A stretch of DNA of 8,223 bases from Casp-Chloro-G3 sp002816715 (lineage in GTDB: Bacteria > Chloroflexota > Dehalococcoidia > Lucifugimonadales > UBA3495): positions 1-8,223 of the forward strand of contig JAQBUV010000095.1 of NCBI GenBank assembly GCA_027623815.1, read 5' to 3'. The notes under the pieces were generated by a model. It saw nothing but the letters and a program-made list of their open reading frames with translations. It was not told the DNA's origin and did no database searches. The translations under genes and the position numbers were made by a program. Positions within the stretch are counted from its first letter, which is position 1. The number at the start of each line of letters is the position of its first letter. Below, one piece after another: positions 6,380 through 8,223 of this stretch.

Positions 6380-6422
6380 CACTCCATAAAATACGTTCCA
6401 AAGTTTGGACACAACCAAGCGC
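6322..6422 (+). repeat. Collapsed partial copy of the DHH gene end
   Basis: Three blocks from the end of the DHH gene, AAAGTTTGG (6322-6330), GGACACAA (6338-6345) and CCAAGCGC (6364-6371), recur in the same order just after the stop codon at 6400-6408, 6407-6414 and 6415-6422, where they abut. The copy reads KFGHNQAQ against KFGGGGHKNAAGYIQA. This suggests a tandem duplication of the gene end that later lost internal bases, although short matches can occur by chance. Confidence 0.3.
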
Positions 6423-6558
6423 AATGGATCAACCGCTACACCCCGTACCGCTGAATTCCTCAGCTACACCCTGGACTTGATCACGTTTGCTGGGGACGTA
6501 GGCAGGAGAGATGTCGGCTAAAGAGCGAAGGTGTTAGCTGCATTGCAGGGTTAACCTG

Positions 6559-6747
6559 TTAATAGCGTTCCCTAAAATCAAGCTTGTTGGTGAGAGTACC
6601 ATAACCCCGCATTTGCAACTCCCAAAGCGTCTCCTTGAACGCGGTCCGTTCCGCTATTTGGATTTTCGTCCACTCATCAGTTTCCGGAAACGTTCTTAAA
6701 TGCACAAAATCTTCCACAATATCTTCGTTGTAACGCTTAACGGACAT
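6559..6747 (-). CDS. Unrecognised 62-residue protein downstream of the primase pseudogene
   Basis: The ATG at 6745-6747 overlaps the stop codon of the primase-like gene in a TGATG arrangement, the classic layout for translational coupling. The 62-residue product is hydrophilic and charged, with no signal peptide or membrane segment; it begins MSVKRYNEDIVEDFVHLRTF and contains EWTKIQIAERTAFKETLWEL, which could form an amphipathic helix. Amino-acid composition looks protein-like and the frame is unbroken. I do not recognise the family. By position it should be an accessory protein of the mobile element that carried the primase. Because the upstream gene is dead, coupled translation would now be impaired. 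It could be a spurious frame, but the exact overlap and normal composition argue that it is, or was, a real gene. Confidence 0.45.
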   Translation of the reverse strand: MSVKRYNEDIVEDFVHLRTFPETDEWTKIQIAERTAFKETLWELQMRGYGTLTNKLDFRERY

Positions 6748-7552
6748 CAGGGGTCGGGCTCAGTCTTCAAGGACTCGACCACGATCCCGCTACGGGAACT
6801 GGGAGTCATCCCAAACTCGGCGAGCAGCCCTAGATGGAGTTCGCCTGCACCCTCGGTCCGTCGCGGCTTCTTCCTGAACAGCAGCGTTGGCGTACTGCTC
6901 GGCTGGGGTGGCCCAAGCACTTGCCACGCCGCAATAGCTGTTCGGTCCTGCTTCCGCTCTTTGGTTTGATCAGCGATATGCTCCAGGTATGGTTGTATCA
7001 GCACAGCTGCCCAGAGTAGGTTGCCTAGCCTTATTACACGACAGTTCCGAGCACCGTAGAAGAATCTGGACTGGTCCGCCACCGATTAGTCGGTGAACCC
7101 TTGCCGCCAGGCCAGCACTTGCTGGGCGATCCGATAGGCCAGCCCATCAGTGTAGGGCCGTTCCAGCAGAAACAGGATGCGGGCTTGGGGGTGGTTCAGC
7201 GTGCTGCTGTGGGTCTCGCAGAGCAAGGCGCCATTTCTATTGATGAACCCGCGACGAACCCGCGATGAACCCGTCCTGCTATAGCGGCTCCAGTGAGGAG
7301 TGGTAGTTCCCCGGTGTCCGAGTCCAGCCCCGAGTGCCGGGCGCTGACGAAGTTCTCCTGCTTGCAATGCCCGTCCCGCACCACCGGGGCGAAGGAGTGG
7401 CCTTGCTGAATCTCGGCGACGGGGCGGTCCAAGGTATGGGGCTCAGGCCAGAAGGACCGGGTGAACCGGTACCACCGGTGGTCTCCCCGCGGGAGCTTCT
7501 CCGCCGGACAGGTCCGGTTGATGGATATCTGAAACTTCAGGTCAAGACCTAT
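6747..7552 (-). pseudogene. Primase-like replication gene (archaeo-eukaryotic primase type), inactivated
   Basis: The minus strand encodes, in two frames, a protein resembling short archaeo-eukaryotic-type primases of mobile elements. Family landmarks in order: KLPRGDHRWYRFT, IQQGHSFAPVVRDGHCKQEN, GLDSDTG (7310-7330, acidic DxD motif; GLDFDTG expected), then in the second frame CETHSSTLNHPQARILFLLE, DGLAYRIAQQVLAWR, and SRFFYGARNCRVIRLGNLL. Three lesions are visible. The start position, eight bases after GGAGGT, is ATA. An 11-bp unit is tandemly triplicated at 7242-7274 and shifts the frame. TAA at 7086-7088 replaces a sense codon, probably CAA (TDQSV). Removing one 11-bp unit leaves 795 bases, 264 codons plus stop, which confirms the reconstruction. 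The gene overlaps its upstream neighbour by about 11 bases and its downstream neighbour by TGATG. Family assignment is from memory of motifs; the coding nature is very likely. Confidence 0.7.
7242..7274. repeat. Three tandem 11-bp units inside the primase pseudogene
   Basis: GATGAACCCGC (7242-7252), GACGAACCCGC (7253-7263) and GATGAACCCGT (7264-7274) are consecutive near-identical 11-mers. Eleven is not a multiple of three. Reading across two units keeps the family frame (HRGFINRNGALL), while three units do not, so a slippage gain of one unit is the likely cause of the frameshift. Confidence 0.85.
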
Positions 7553-7679
7553 GGGCGCCTACCTCCAAAGGTTGTTCCTCATGGCGGCTGATACTAACCA
7601 CCTCTTCCCCAAATCGGCCGGCGGCCAATCCCGTGAATACTTGGGCCGCAGATTCTACAGCCGGTCCTGCGAATTCCAT
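7542..7679 (-). CDS. Small unrecognised ORF upstream of the primase-like gene
   Basis: A 45-residue frame from ATG at 7677-7679, beginning MEFAGPAVESAAQVFTGLAA and ending with TGA at 7542-7544. It runs about 11 bases past the original primase start, and it contains the primase ribosome binding site (7561-7566). This layout is usual for coupled genes. A stop codon at 7692-7694 limits extension upstream, and that point coincides with the boundary of the recombinase fragment. The frame may therefore be the surviving end of a longer gene or a small intact gene. Composition is protein-like with an alanine/glycine-rich first half. Only a poorly spaced AGGTGA precedes the ATG. I do not recognise it. 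Confidence 0.35.
   Translation of the reverse strand: MEFAGPAVESAAQVFTGLAAGRFGEEVVSISRHEEQPLEVGAHRS
7561..7566 (-). promoter_or_regulatory. Ribosome binding site in front of a lost start codon
   Basis: GGAGGT on the minus strand, eight bases before ATA at 7550-7552. The ATA is in frame with the primase-like protein and lies exactly where a start codon is expected, so ATG probably mutated to ATA here. An in-frame TAG at 7559-7561 excludes an earlier start. Confidence 0.55.
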
Positions 7680-7689
7680 TACGACTGAA

Positions 7690-8064
7690 GGTCACCTATT
7701 GAGCAATACCTTCATCAGCGAAAGGCTGAACCATCTGTCCCAGCAGTGCAGTGATCTGGAGTAGGGCTTGGCGGAGATTGACCGTGCCCTGGAAGCGTCC
7801 AAGCTGCAGGCGGTGGAATTGGCGGACGTGCGACGGGCCATAGCAAACATATCGGAGGTGTACGGCTGTCTACAGCCTTTTGAGCAGAGGGAACTGATGC
7901 AGTTGATCATTCAGAGGGCCGAGATCAACGAGCGGGAGATGGTCTTGGAAATCAGGACTGGGGCATGTGTCTGGGCAACCGAACCTACGAGGCGTGACAG
8001 TGGAGTTAAAGGGAAACTACGCTATGAGCCACCAGACTGGCTCCCCATCCTGGATAAAAGGTAG
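7690..8064 (+). pseudogene. C-terminal fragment of a large serine recombinase, with internal stop
   Basis: The plus strand reads as the C-terminal region of large serine site-specific recombinases: a coiled-coil-like segment with ERLNHLSQQCSDLE, a TAG at 7762-7764, GLAEIDRALEASKLQAVELA and ADVRRAIANISEVYGCLQPF, then EQRELMQLIIQRAEINER and the ending RYEPPDWLPILDKR with TAG at 8062-8064. In such enzymes this part follows the zinc-ribbon domain; the catalytic serine domain and DNA-binding domains are missing. The fragment begins abruptly near 7690, where a minus-strand frame also ends, so a deletion junction probably lies there. About 300 residues are absent. The TAG most likely replaced a CAG, GAG or AAG codon. 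Past 7764 the frame is clean, so decay may be fairly recent. It cannot make a functional recombinase. Confidence 0.75.
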
Positions 8065-8223
8065 AACTTTTGCCGCTGGCTTCGAGTTGACCTTTCTAGG
8101 CAAGGGGCGTCAGGTAAAGCACAGCAAGCTGAAGAAGATGTAAACGGCGGAGCAATAATGTACCGCAAGGGCGGTGAGATCAAGGCTGCGATGGCGGTTT
8201 GAAATTGTACCGCCCGAGGGCTT
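8065..8223. other. Right edge, nothing recognised
   Basis: About 160 bp after the recombinase fragment. Short frames exist but match nothing I know. A GGCGGT/ACCGCC inverted repeat with a ten-base loop lies at 8193-8214, and a smaller ACCGC/GCGGT repeat at 8162-8175. Neither is followed by a T tract. The element's end could lie here or beyond the window. Confidence 0.35.

Noticed and set aside
6700..6969. Plus-strand frame of 89 residues
   Set aside because: Its translation is rich in Ser, Arg and Val without motif, and it is antisense to the better-supported primase pseudogene.
7242..7274. CRISPR-like short repeats
   Set aside because: The units are 11 bp and directly adjacent without spacers, so they are a slippage tandem repeat.
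7334..7591. Plus-strand frame of 85 residues
   Set aside because: It lies antisense to the N-terminal part of the primase pseudogene, whose motifs on the other strand are convincing.
7692..7910. Minus-strand frame of 72 residues
   Set aside because: It is antisense to the recombinase fragment and has no recognisable family.

Overview
The window looks like bacterial chromosome of moderate GC content with a decayed mobile element at its right end. Gene content (GMC flavoprotein, DinB-fold protein, TIM-barrel amidohydrolase, acyl-CoA transferase subunit, nucleotide-sanitising hydrolase, DHH phosphoesterase) suits an organism rich in catabolic oxidoreductases and hydrolases. A SAR202-like or other Dehalococcoidia-type Chloroflexota genome would fit, but that is an inference from protein style, not something the DNA proves. 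No rRNA, tRNA or CRISPR array was recognised.

Left part (1-3333). A leader with a strong hairpin (120-159) precedes three co-directional genes: an FAD-dependent GMC oxidoreductase (273-1859), a DinB/DUF664-type metal-binding protein (1902-2414) and an amidohydrolase of the Amidohydro_2 type (2488-3333). The gaps are 42 and 73 bp, so they may be co-transcribed; oxidation of an alcohol followed by hydrolysis of a product is a reasonable but unproven joint role.

Middle (3334-6379). A DNPH1/Rcl-like 2'-deoxynucleoside 5'-phosphate N-hydrolase (3464-3919, minus) converges on the amidohydrolase. It is separated by about 450 bp of hairpin-rich, gene-free DNA from a CoA-transferase subunit A (4376-5101, GTG start). 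Subunit B is not intact: only a short, frameshifted remnant resembling its N-terminus follows directly (about 5100-5188), so the A subunit appears orphaned. About 400 bp of further gene-free DNA carries several inverted repeats, including three copies of an ATAGTAT heptamer. A DHH/DHHA1 phosphoesterase (5597-6379, TTG start) follows, more AT-rich than the left-hand genes.

Right part (6380-8223). This is a decayed mobile element. On the minus strand lies a compact unit: a small unrecognised ORF (7542-7679), a primase-like replication gene of the archaeo-eukaryotic primase type (6747-7552) and a 62-residue unrecognised ORF (6559-6747). The primase is a pseudogene whose lesions can be read directly: the start codon has become ATA behind a good GGAGGT site, an 11-bp tandem unit is present in three copies where two would keep the frame, and a TAA interrupts the conserved region before RFFYG. 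Removing one 11-bp unit gives one frame of 264 codons apart from that stop. On the plus strand, beginning near 7690, is the C-terminal part of a large serine recombinase (7690-8064), itself truncated at the N-terminus and broken by a TAG. The remaining 160 bp hold nothing recognised.
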